Below are positions 1 to 7,048 of a stretch of DNA of 34,062 nucleotides, in pieces. The notes below the pieces were generated by a model. That model did not search any database. It saw only the letters and a program-made list of their open reading frames with translations, and was not told the DNA's origin. Numbering within the stretch: position 1 is the stretch's first letter; the number at the start of each line of letters is the position of its first letter. Source of the stretch: a virus; IMG/VR virus record IMGVR_UViG_3300017755_000035, positions 1-34,062 of that record; one strand, 5' to 3'. The position numbers and the translations under genes are program-made.

Positions 1-853
1 CAGACTTCCACTTAGCTGGTGTTCTTTGATATTCAAACACATCAGCATAACCATCGATTGAAACACCGATACGAACCTGTTTAAACTCTTCCCATATCTT
101 CATGATGCGGTCAGTAACGTTAGTCAGGTTACTGTTGTATTCAATCTGAATGTCTTTGGCTCTACCCGCAGCAATCAATCTTTCAAGTGATTCAAAGTGT
201 TCTTCAATGATGAGTGGTTCACCACCTACAATGTAAAGTTTCTTTGCTTTACCAGTATGTTTCTCGAAGTTATTCCAATAGAAGTTTGAGTTCTTAAACC
301 AGTCATACTGGTCTGTAGACCATTTACCTTTTTCATTCTTAGTCAGTTGGATGAGATCGTGAGTATCTTTATACTTGGTGGTATTGTAAAGGGCGACATG
401 ATCTGAATACCACATGTGACTGTCGGTGGGCCCGCACATACGGCATTTAAGGTTGCAGAAATTGCCGTAACGAATATCGAAAAACTCGATATCAAAATCA
501 GTAGGATCAATGGATCCGTCCTCGTTAGTTTTTTCCATAGCCTCTTCAAGCGTAAGGTCCCAATCTTCTGATTCATATTCTCTCCTTGATCTAATACCAT
601 TCACTTCTTCTTGGCGGCAACGTTCACATTCAGGATTCCATTCGCCTTTCATCATTGAAACACGAACGTCCTTTACAATCTCAGCATTACGTGCTTCATT
701 TAAATCGTCACGACCAGCGTTATACGGTGTACCATCTTCTTTACGCATGATACCTTTCTTCGGACTATAGCTGTTGGTATTACAACAAATCCGAAGATCA
801 CCATTATTTCTTAAATTAATTGAGTTCCAAGCTAATGGACAAAACGTACTCAT
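1..853 (-). CDS. Radical SAM protein with N-terminal twitch-like cysteines, partial (C-terminus outside window)
   Basis: 284 residues are visible with no stop; the 3' end runs off the window. The radical SAM cluster motif CxxxCxxC is at C133, C137 and C140 (CNLKCRMC), and the GGEP motif that contacts SAM is at 210-213. An N-terminal Cys-rich stretch (FCPLAW at 4-9, ICC at 22-24) and a CxxC near 76-79 look like an auxiliary-cluster (twitch/SPASM-type) region placed before the core. The start ATG overlaps the stop of the upstream radical SAM gene in an ATGA, so the two are translationally coupled. It resembles that 474-residue neighbour throughout and is probably a paralogue. Family membership is clear from motifs. 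The substrate cannot be told; nearby glycosyltransferases suggest sugar or peptide modification, which is inference only. Confidence 0.88.
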   Translation of the reverse strand, partial: MSTFCPLAWNSINLRNNGDLRICCNTNSYSPKKGIMRKEDGTPYNAGRDDLNEARNAEIVKDVRVSMMKGEWNPECERCRQEEVNGIRSRREYESEDWDLTLEEAMEKTNEDGSIDPTDFDIEFFDIRYGNFCNLKCRMCGPTDSHMWYSDHVALYNTTKYKDTHDLIQLTKNEKGKWSTDQYDWFKNSNFYWNNFEKHTGKAKKLYIVGGEPLIIEEHFESLERLIAAGRAKDIQIEYNSNLTNVTDRIMKIWEEFKQVRIGVSIDGYADVFEYQRTPAKWKS

Positions 854-2274
854 TTATACCACTCCAACCAATCGAGATCTGGAAAGACTTCATTGAAATC
901 AAGGAATCTTTCTTTTCCTACTTTATAACACCATTCAGCAGTTTCAGGTAATCTTTCAGACCAATCTTCAGCTTCCATAAAAGTAAGTAGTCCTTCTAGT
1001 CTATTGATTCCATATTCGGAATTGCGCCATGTATCATAGTCAGTAGCTTCTACTCCTGTGCATTTTTGCCAGTTTTCTTCTAGATATGGATACAACTCTT
1101 CTTCATATTTCTGTCTGACTTCTTGTTTAAACCATTCAGGCAAAACTTTTACGTTGAGTTGTGGTGGCCAATAAGCAAGATGACAATTAAAAATGCCGGC
1201 ACCATTTGGCCATTTGTTGAGTAACTTAAAGTTTGATTCAAGTTTCCATTTAATAAATTCTGGCATGTACATAATATTAAGTGCCATAATTGTTGTGGCT
1301 GTTGTCAATGTAAGATTGCCGTGTGGATAATCATCCATCTTTTGAATTGAACCTGTAATAACTTCCCAGTTAGATGGATACCGAATGAAATGATTTCTCA
1401 TCTCAATGTCATCTACACTGAAGTGAAAGATAACATTACGAAACTTTGACCATAGATCAAACAAGTCATCACGCCACTCAATACCATTTGAGTTATAACG
1501 TAATTCAATGTCTGGTGCTAATCCATCTTCAATACATTTCTCAAGCAACATGTAGTGCTCATCCATAATGAGTGGCTCACCACCAGCAAAGTACAATTGA
1601 CGTAGATGCGGAAGTGTTTCGTATAGTTCATCCCAGAACTTTGGATTCTTCTTATGCCAATTGTAGGATCCACCTGACCAAGCTAACTTGCCGGATTCTT
1701 TTTCCCAAGCCATTGACTTTTTCAGATTGTTGTTTTCAAGTGTAGGGTAAATCTTTTTATGTTCTTTTACCCAATTACTTGAATCATGAGGAGAGCACAT
1801 AACGCATGCAAGCTGACACTTACTGCCAAGGCGAAGGTCGATATAGCGTATTCTTGGAGCCACTGATCCATCTTCTGCTGTGCCTTCGATAATTGGTTCA
1901 ATCCCGCCTTGGTCTTTGATCCACTTACGAGTTTCCCAGATTCTTTTAGAAATGTGGCCAGCTTCTTCTTCTTTATAACATTTTGTACAGGAGCTTGGTT
2001 GTTCTCCATTTAACATCATCCTTCTAACGCCACGCATATATTCGTTATTCCACGATTCCATCAAACCGGTGGTGGCGAGATTTGATGGTTTACCGTCATC
2101 ATTACGAAGTACACCAGACTCTGAAACAGTCTTATTGGTAGAGCTCGCGTTTACTGCGACGCCTGAAGCATTCGCAGTACAACATACTCTCATATGACCA
2201 TTTGGTCTAGTAGAAAGATGCATCCACGGTAAAGCACAAAAAGTGGAGGAGGGGAACTGATCATCTACGCTCAT
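850..2274 (-). CDS. Radical SAM protein with N-terminal twitch-like cysteines
   Basis: A 474-residue enzyme. The [4Fe-4S] motif CxxxCxxC is at C153, C157 and C160 (CQLACVMC) and GGEP is at 231-234. N-terminal cysteines (C13, C31, C32) and CTKC at 96-99 form an auxiliary-cluster-like region ahead of the radical SAM barrel, the same order as in the next gene downstream. The start at 2274 lies about 30 bases below a TATAAATA late-promoter box (2307-2314, minus strand). It ends in an ATGA overlap with the downstream paralogue. Proteins of this type remove a hydrogen atom from a substrate using a 5'-deoxyadenosyl radical; which substrate is unknown here. It is transcribed away from the plus-strand glycosyltransferase gene that begins at 2315. 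Confidence 0.9.
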   Translation of the reverse strand: MSVDDQFPSSTFCALPWMHLSTRPNGHMRVCCTANASGVAVNASSTNKTVSESGVLRNDDGKPSNLATTGLMESWNNEYMRGVRRMMLNGEQPSSCTKCYKEEEAGHISKRIWETRKWIKDQGGIEPIIEGTAEDGSVAPRIRYIDLRLGSKCQLACVMCSPHDSSNWVKEHKKIYPTLENNNLKKSMAWEKESGKLAWSGGSYNWHKKNPKFWDELYETLPHLRQLYFAGGEPLIMDEHYMLLEKCIEDGLAPDIELRYNSNGIEWRDDLFDLWSKFRNVIFHFSVDDIEMRNHFIRYPSNWEVITGSIQKMDDYPHGNLTLTTATTIMALNIMYMPEFIKWKLESNFKLLNKWPNGAGIFNCHLAYWPPQLNVKVLPEWFKQEVRQKYEEELYPYLEENWQKCTGVEATDYDTWRNSEYGINRLEGLLTFMEAEDWSERLPETAEWCYKVGKERFLDFNEVFPDLDWLEWYK

Positions 2275-2306
2275 AATGAAACCTTTATATATAGTGTTAC
2301 ACGAGG

Positions 2307-2314
2307 TATTTATA
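2307..2314 (-). promoter_or_regulatory. T4-type late promoter box TATAAATA
   Basis: The minus strand reads TATAAATA, the T4 late consensus recognised by gp55-type sigma. Initiation would fall near 2300, leaving a leader of about 25 bases before the radical SAM start at 2274. The box sits directly before the divergent plus-strand ATG at 2315, so both genes share this short gap. The same octamer lies before several other minus-strand genes here. Confidence 0.6.
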
Positions 2315-3007
2315 ATGGATTTCTATACACTGAAATGGGGCGACAAGTACGGTCCCGAATACGTAAATCGGCTGTACGGCGGCCTCAAAAAGCACTATAA
2401 AAAACCCTTTACATTAACATGCTATACAGATAATTATAACATGTTACGCGAAGAAGTAAAGGTAAAAAATATCAAATCATTAAGAAAATTTGATACGGAT
2501 CGTGTGTTTACCTATGAGAAGTTGATTCTTATGGAAAAACACGAGAAGGGTGTGTGGCTTGATTTAGACGTGCTAATTCATGACGATATTACAGACATTG
2601 AAAATGATAACGATTTTACTATGATTTGGAACTATTGGAATGATTATCGCGAGCGATCTTTACTTTGGTATGGTAAAGGCGGTTCTTGTCATGTCAATAG
2701 TTCTTTTGTAAAGTTCAACAATCCTGAGTGGCTTATTCAGTTTACTAATGACAATTGGAAGAAGATTGAGTGGACATATAAGTCTCTAGATAAATATCTC
2801 TTTTATCAACACCATAGGAATAATCGTCTCAAGTTCTGGGATGAAGGGTTTGTGACAAATTATAATCGGCAAGGATTCGAGTTAAAAGGAAAGATTTCTA
2901 TTTTCAATACATCCCATATTGCGAGGAACAAAGGTATCGTGGAAGAGTCATACGAGCTCGACGAGGCTGACAAAGATACAGTTAAATTATGGAAAAGCTA
3001 TGATTGA
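2315..3007 (+). CDS. GT-A-like glycosyltransferase
   Basis: 230 residues from the chosen start. The upstream ATG at 2276 has no ribosome-binding site and lies almost on the divergent gene's start, whereas ATG 2315 follows ACGAGG by 8 bases and begins MDFYTLKWGDKYGPEY. A DxD metal/nucleotide-sugar motif lies in the hydrophobic context WLDLDV (DLD at 83-85), followed by an NSS segment typical of this small GT-A-like family. The GDKYGPEY octapeptide recurs in the glycosyltransferase-like gene at 6380, and the DLD/NSS layout recurs in the one at 5874, so the three are related. The end overlaps the next gene by 8 bases. Likely role (inference): transfer of a sugar to a phage or host surface structure. 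Donor and acceptor are unknown. Confidence 0.75.
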   Translation: MDFYTLKWGDKYGPEYVNRLYGGLKKHYKKPFTLTCYTDNYNMLREEVKVKNIKSLRKFDTDRVFTYEKLILMEKHEKGVWLDLDVLIHDDITDIENDNDFTMIWNYWNDYRERSLLWYGKGGSCHVNSSFVKFNNPEWLIQFTNDNWKKIEWTYKSLDKYLFYQHHRNNRLKFWDEGFVTNYNRQGFELKGKISIFNTSHIARNKGIVEESYELDEADKDTVKLWKSYD

Positions 3008-3413
3008 TAAATTTGAATCGATATACTTTAACTATGATTCTATCATATTCTTAGCATGCAATGCTCGAAAAGATTTTCTACATAAGTTAGCATCATGTGG
3101 TATCAACGTAAAAGGAATTGACTACGATCCAAAATTCATGAATAGCCCTATCTTTATTAACAAGGATTTCGTGTTTGACGACGTAGATCTTAATGCTGAT
3201 TTAGTTGTTCATGCTAACTGCGAAAAAACATATCCTATTACACTCGAAGGAGATGTACTACTCATCGGTGATAACGAAAAGCATAACGGAGATTGTTGTC
3301 CAGTTGAATCTGTCGAAGATCTAGTTGGATGGTATAATGTCAAAGAAATATACGATTCGTTTGAAATAATAAGTGAGCAGAAAACTCATTTTATTGTTTA
3401 CGGGAGAACATAA
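3000..3413 (+). CDS. Short methyltransferase-like protein, minimal paralogue of the next gene
   Basis: 137 residues from ATG 3000, which overlaps the stop of the glycosyltransferase; an earlier in-frame ATG at 2919 lies inside that gene and is less likely. The protein aligns by eye with the methyltransferase-like gene at 3456: an initial strand (IIFLACNA), an acidic second strand (VKGIDYD), a VVHANCE segment matching VINTSCE, and a C-terminal VKEIY...FIVYGR matching VKELY...YMILGK. It lacks the first ~50 residues and the helical insert between strands two and four, and has no glycine-rich SAM loop. It is therefore probably a reduced, perhaps non-catalytic Rossmann-fold protein. The early promoter at 3397 overlaps its last codons. 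Confidence 0.55.
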   Translation: MIDKFESIYFNYDSIIFLACNARKDFLHKLASCGINVKGIDYDPKFMNSPIFINKDFVFDDVDLNADLVVHANCEKTYPITLEGDVLLIGDNEKHNGDCCPVESVEDLVGWYNVKEIYDSFEIISEQKTHFIVYGRT

Positions 3414-3425
3414 ATGGTGTATAAT
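3397..3425 (+). promoter_or_regulatory. T4-like early (sigma70-type) promoter for the cassette
   Basis: TTTACG (3397-3402), 17 bases, TATAAT (3420-3425). The upstream flank CTCATTTTATTGTTTAC resembles the flanks of the two minus-strand early promoters at 31107 and 32965. T4 early promoters carry GTTTAC at -35. Transcription would begin near 3431, giving a short leader with GGAGGG before ATG 3456. It would drive the genes from 3456 to 7048. Confidence 0.65.
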
Positions 3426-3455
3426 AAAGTAAGAATTTAATCCGGAGGGTAGTAT

Positions 3456-4091
3456 ATGCAACTTGAATATGCTGAAATGATGAAATGGCTTCGTCACAAT
3501 CATTCATTTATGTTAGATCGTTGGATAGATTCTTTGCATCCAAACCAGATTAAGTGTAAAGAGTGGCTGGTTTATGAAGGTTTACCAAACGTTCAGATTC
3601 CGAGAGATGAGAACGGAAAGTTTCGTGTAGAAATCATTGGTGGATGGTATGGGTTTCCTCTTATTCAATTTCTAATGGATGAGTGGAATATTCAAATTCG
3701 TGAGATCGATATTTTTGAGATTGACTCATGGGCGTGTAAAATGATTTGGAAGTATTGTGATCTCTTTGGTTATGACAACGTACGTATTTTTAATCAGGAC
3801 TACTTTACTTATACAGAAAAAAGACGTACACATTTAGTAATAAATACTTCATGTGAGCATATGTGGAATATGAACACAACAAAAGAGTATTATGAAGAAC
3901 CTGAGCGTACTCTTTTAGCTCTACAGTCAAATGACAAGACAAACGAACCAGACCATATTAACTGTGTCAAGACCGGTCAAGAGCTCGCAGCTCAGGCTGA
4001 TGTCAAAGAACTCTATGGTGGTAAGAAGAGATTTAATGAAGGTACTCCAGATCAATATACGAGGTACATGATACTCGGCAAATGGAAATAA
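3456..4091 (+). CDS. Class I SAM-dependent methyltransferase-like protein
   Basis: 211 residues behind a strong Shine-Dalgarno (GGAGGG, 8 bases before ATG). The order of elements fits a Rossmann-fold methyltransferase: first strand and loop VEIIGGWYG (58-66), acidic end of the second strand IDIFEID (84-90), a QDY segment (114-116) and LVINTSCEHMW (127-137) as the fourth-strand region. The acceptor is unknown. It is the first gene after the early promoter at 3397, and its last 10 bases overlap the radical SAM gene. The overlap AAATGGAAATA, giving KWK-stop/MEI, is repeated at the next two junctions. The shorter protein just upstream is a reduced relative. Function is inferred from fold pattern only. 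Confidence 0.65.
   Translation: MQLEYAEMMKWLRHNHSFMLDRWIDSLHPNQIKCKEWLVYEGLPNVQIPRDENGKFRVEIIGGWYGFPLIQFLMDEWNIQIREIDIFEIDSWACKMIWKYCDLFGYDNVRIFNQDYFTYTEKRRTHLVINTSCEHMWNMNTTKEYYEEPERTLLALQSNDKTNEPDHINCVKTGQELAAQADVKELYGGKKRFNEGTPDQYTRYMILGKWK
4080..4090 (+). repeat. Repeated start/stop junction AAATGGAAATA (copy 1)
   Basis: Bases AAATGGAAATA encode KWK-stop of the methyltransferase in one frame and MEI of the radical SAM protein in another. Identical copies at 4958-4968 and 5872-5882 join the next genes. Confidence 0.9.
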
Positions 4092-4969
4092 TTAACTCAA
4101 ATCCAGATTGCTGTATTGTCTCGTTGTTTGTCCATAATGTCTGCAATTTTAATTGTAGCTATTGTAGTGATGAACATCGCGATGGGTCGTACCGTTGGCC
4201 TACTAAGTGGGATGGATACCTTGATCTAATTGACGAGATCAAAGAAAAAAAGAAATATGTGTATGTTCAGATTCTCGGTGGTGAGCCAACTTTATGGCCA
4301 AAGTTTCATGACTTTATAGATTATATTAGTGATGATCGTACGTACATTGAATACGCTACTAATGGAAGTAGAACAAAGCGGTACTGGGAAAGCTTACCAA
4401 AACATACAGCAACTGCTCTCTTTAGTTGGCACCATGAAGAAGCAGATGACGACCATTACCTTGATGTTCTCGAGATCATGCAAGACAAAGCTATGTGTGT
4501 GGCTACATTCTTATTGACTCCAGATAATTACGAAAGAGGACAAGCACTATACCATAGAATAGTAGAAAAAAAATTAAGAGTAGAAGCAATTCCAAAGTTT
4601 ACTCGAGTCGTGATCGACGGACCTGACTATTTTGAATATACTGATGAACAGAAAAAATGGATTCAATCTCATTATTGGAATAATACTCAATCAGGTCCAA
4701 ACTTTGTTTTACCACTCGAGTGTAGTGCCGGCAAATTATCAGAAATGATAGCATCAGAAAACTATTGGTTTCAAGGGTGGAAATGTAATGCTGGCCTTGA
4801 TAGAATTTATGTACACACCAATGGCGAAATATGGCGATGCACAAAACAAGTAGGTGGTAGCTTAGGAAATATTAATACGTATTTTGAGCTTCCGAAAGAT
4901 CCGATCATTTGTGATACTCATAAACCTTGTACCTGTCGGCTTGAAACTATACTAACTAAATGGAAATAG
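4082..4969 (+). CDS. Radical SAM protein with C-terminal SPASM-like cysteines (tandem copy 1)
   Basis: 295 residues. CxxxCxxC is at C21, C25 and C28 (CNFNCSYC) and GGEP at 66-69. A C-terminal Cys set (GWKC, then WRC, then CDTHKPCTC) looks like a SPASM/twitch auxiliary cluster domain in the usual position, unlike the minus-strand pair, whose extra cysteines come first. The ATNGSRTxRYW and FSWHxExADDDH segments are shared with the next gene, a clear tandem paralogue. It begins inside the last codons of the methyltransferase and ends inside the first codons of its paralogue. It should bind SAM and iron-sulphur clusters in the cytoplasm; the substrate is unknown. Confidence 0.9.
   Translation: MEIINSNPDCCIVSLFVHNVCNFNCSYCSDEHRDGSYRWPTKWDGYLDLIDEIKEKKKYVYVQILGGEPTLWPKFHDFIDYISDDRTYIEYATNGSRTKRYWESLPKHTATALFSWHHEEADDDHYLDVLEIMQDKAMCVATFLLTPDNYERGQALYHRIVEKKLRVEAIPKFTRVVIDGPDYFEYTDEQKKWIQSHYWNNTQSGPNFVLPLECSAGKLSEMIASENYWFQGWKCNAGLDRIYVHTNGEIWRCTKQVGGSLGNINTYFELPKDPIICDTHKPCTCRLETILTKWK
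4958..4968 (+). repeat. Repeated start/stop junction AAATGGAAATA (copy 2)
   Basis: The second copy joins the two tandem radical SAM genes; stop TAG at 4967-4969, start ATG at 4960. Confidence 0.9.
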
Positions 4970-5883
4970 ATAATCGTATGAGAATTACAAACAACAATCC
5001 AGATTGCGGCATTGTAAATATCATGCTTCATGACGTGTGTAATTATAAGTGTAGCTATTGTCATCCATATCATTATGGCGGAAAAAACAGATGGCCAGCT
5101 GACTGGGAAAACTATGTAGATCTTCTCAACGACTTTGAAAAGAATAATGAGTATATGTTAGTATCCTTGTTAGGTGGTGAACCAACACTCATGCCAAAGT
5201 TTGACGAATTCTGTAAAAAGATTAACTCTCCAAATAGAATTATTGAAATTTGTACAAATGGAAGTCGCACTTTACGATATTGGAATCAATGGCCTGAAGA
5301 TCTTAATGCTTACATTGTATTCAGTTGGCATTATGAGTTTGCTGACGATGATCATTTCTTTGACGTAATTCAAGCAATGCAATCAAAAGGAGAGATTGTC
5401 GCTAATTTACAAGTGACTCCTGAAAATTTCGATAGAGCTCAAAAGTTAGTTGAAAGAATTATAGAAAGTAAAGCTACTGTTGATGTGAATGCTAAATTGA
5501 CTCGAGTAAGTATTCAAGGCGATGGTAAACTAATGGATTATAGTCCTGAACAAATTAAGTGGATCACTCAATCGAGAGAGAAAAGATGCTTGCCATTAAA
5601 AGTTAACTGGCCGTATCCTTGGAAAATCTATATCGATGGAGAAGAACGAGCTCATCCTGATATGATCGCTAACAAAGAAGTAGATTTCCGTGGATGGAAA
5701 TGTATGGCTGGTATTAAAAGCCTATCTGTTGAAGCAGATGGTACTATTCGAAGATGTTGTGCTGGAGCTGACTTGCCACTTGGAAACGTTAATACAGTGT
5801 GGAGATTACCGGCTGATCCGTATACTTGTGATATTATTTCTTGTCATTGTAAACTCGACACGATGGTTGAAAAATGGAAATAG
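4960..5883 (+). CDS. Radical SAM protein with C-terminal SPASM-like cysteines (tandem copy 2)
   Basis: 307 residues. CxxxCxxC is at C27, C31 and C34 (CNYKCSYC) and GGEP at 72-75. The C-terminal cysteines (GWKCMAG, RRCCAG, CDIISCHC) correspond to those of the preceding paralogue. The start at 4960 lies in the repeated junction; a second ATG six codons on (MRIT) gives an N-terminus that lines up better with the paralogue's NSNPDC and is a real alternative. Between the core and the C-terminal cysteines it differs most from its partner, which may reflect a different substrate. It ends in KWK-stop overlapping the glycosyltransferase start. Class is certain from motifs, function unknown. Confidence 0.9.
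   Translation: MEIDNRMRITNNNPDCGIVNIMLHDVCNYKCSYCHPYHYGGKNRWPADWENYVDLLNDFEKNNEYMLVSLLGGEPTLMPKFDEFCKKINSPNRIIEICTNGSRTLRYWNQWPEDLNAYIVFSWHYEFADDDHFFDVIQAMQSKGEIVANLQVTPENFDRAQKLVERIIESKATVDVNAKLTRVSIQGDGKLMDYSPEQIKWITQSREKRCLPLKVNWPYPWKIYIDGEERAHPDMIANKEVDFRGWKCMAGIKSLSVEADGTIRRCCAGADLPLGNVNTVWRLPADPYTCDIISCHCKLDTMVEKWK
5872..5882 (+). repeat. Repeated start/stop junction AAATGGAAATA (copy 3)
   Basis: The third copy joins the second tandem radical SAM gene to the glycosyltransferase-like gene; start ATG at 5874, stop TAG at 5881-5883. Confidence 0.9.
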
Positions 5884-6467
5884 TATTACTCAACACACCA
5901 CCAGCGTATGGACAATCATATTGGATACACAATATAGAATATATGCTAGATAACATAGGAGCTCAATATGATAGACTATCTGTTGTTGACGATATTTTAT
6001 ACGGTGGTGTGTATGATAAGCTTCGCCTGTTTGATCTTTTTAAAACCGGACAATACCTGTATTTTGATCTCGACGTTTTTATTGGGGGCACTATCGATCA
6101 TCTTTGGCGTGATAAATTTACTCTTCTTCACGCATGGTGGAGGCAGCCTTTTCATACACCATTGAATAGTTCTATCATGTCTTGGTCAGGAGATCACTCG
6201 CATATTCATGATAAGTTTGCTGAAGATCCTGACTATTATATGGTAAAATATAATAAAGGCATTGACGAGTTTTTATACAAAGAAATAGAATATAATACTT
6301 ACGATAAAGTATGTGATTCATATTTGTGGGATGGTGGTAAAATGCCAATCACACTATACAATCATGCGAAGGACGAACTATGGAACCACGAGTCTACGCT
6401 GTCCGTACTGGCGACAAATACGGCCCAGAATACGAAGAGTACATTGATTCAAAAATACCAAACGTAA
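5874..6467 (+). CDS. GT-A-like glycosyltransferase with a read-through C-terminal tail
   Basis: 197 residues. The DxD motif lies in YFDLDVFI (DLD at 65-67), followed by a tryptophan pair and NSSIMSW as in the gene at 2315. The related protein at 2315 ends LWKSYD. Here LW is at 169-170, then the frame runs about 27 more residues into the start of the next glycosyltransferase gene (88-base overlap). That tail is Ser/Thr/Asn-rich and looks like translation of the neighbour in another frame. The likely explanation is loss of a stop at the junction, where the downstream gene starts ATGGAACCA instead of ATGGAAATA. The catalytic part seems intact. Donor and acceptor are unknown. Confidence 0.72.
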   Translation: MEIVLLNTPPAYGQSYWIHNIEYMLDNIGAQYDRLSVVDDILYGGVYDKLRLFDLFKTGQYLYFDLDVFIGGTIDHLWRDKFTLLHAWWRQPFHTPLNSSIMSWSGDHSHIHDKFAEDPDYYMVKYNKGIDEFLYKEIEYNTYDKVCDSYLWDGGKMPITLYNHAKDELWNHESTLSVLATNTAQNTKSTLIQKYQT

Positions 6468-7048
6468 ATTGGATTCGTGAAGAGACTATTGGAAAAGCAC
6501 AATGGAATAAGTTAGTTCCAATGTCTTTAGATATCGACGAACCAGTCGTAGTTATTGATATAGATATGAGCTTTATCAATGATTATATGGATGCGATAAA
6601 TTATCCGATCGAACGCGGTGAGTTTATTGGAGCATATTGTTGGTGGGATGATGTAGATCCAGAATTAAATTATAGACTACAAGGTGGATTTCAAAAGTAT
6701 TATCCAAAAGATTGTAAATACATCTATGATAAATTTGTGTCGGATTCTGAATATTGGATGGAGTATTATATCAAAAACGGGACCACTTGCGGCCCCGTTA
6801 ATGGTGAACAGTATTTTGTAGAAGACTCTGTAAAAGAAAGACTGAAGCTTAAATTCTTACCCGAAACTTGGATGACTAATTGGAATAAGTGGGCTCAGTA
6901 TAACAATAACTTTATTTTAGACGCTAACTTGCGCTATCCTGGAGAGTACCTGTTTCTTGGAGAAGAGTTTAATCCAGACGTTCGCCTTCTTCATTTTCAA
7001 GGGTCGAATACACCTCATAAAGTAACGAGAGAAGTTCGAGGCTGGTAG
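6380..7048 (+). CDS. Glycosyltransferase-like protein
   Basis: 222 residues. The N-terminus has GDKYGPEY (11-18), the octapeptide also found in the gene at 2315. A hydrophobic strand ends in DxD (VVVIDID, DID at 60-62), consistent with GT-A nucleotide-sugar binding. Later segments (LQGGFQKYY, NGEQYF, LLHFQG) fit an acceptor/metal-site half, the last resembling the C-terminal His often seen in GT-A enzymes. It starts inside the preceding glycosyltransferase. Its last 80 bases are complementary to the end of the minus-strand gene 6969-7499. It is the last gene of the plus-strand cassette; no terminator is evident between the converging genes. Confidence 0.7.
   Translation: MEPRVYAVRTGDKYGPEYEEYIDSKIPNVNWIREETIGKAQWNKLVPMSLDIDEPVVVIDIDMSFINDYMDAINYPIERGEFIGAYCWWDDVDPELNYRLQGGFQKYYPKDCKYIYDKFVSDSEYWMEYYIKNGTTCGPVNGEQYFVEDSVKERLKLKFLPETWMTNWNKWAQYNNNFILDANLRYPGEYLFLGEEFNPDVRLLHFQGSNTPHKVTREVRGW

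Noticed and set aside
2288-2296. Plus-strand TATATATAG upstream of 2315 as a -10 box
   Set aside because: No acceptable -35 element 16-18 bases upstream and the region is simply AT-rich.
2276-2314. Longer start of the first glycosyltransferase at 2276
   Set aside because: There is no ribosome site and it practically touches the divergent start at 2274; ATG 2315 has ACGAGG at good spacing and the family-like N-terminus.
2919-2999. Upstream start for the short methyltransferase-like protein
   Set aside because: The extra 27 residues are read within the glycosyltransferase gene and are not protein-like; ATG 3000 gives normal overlap.
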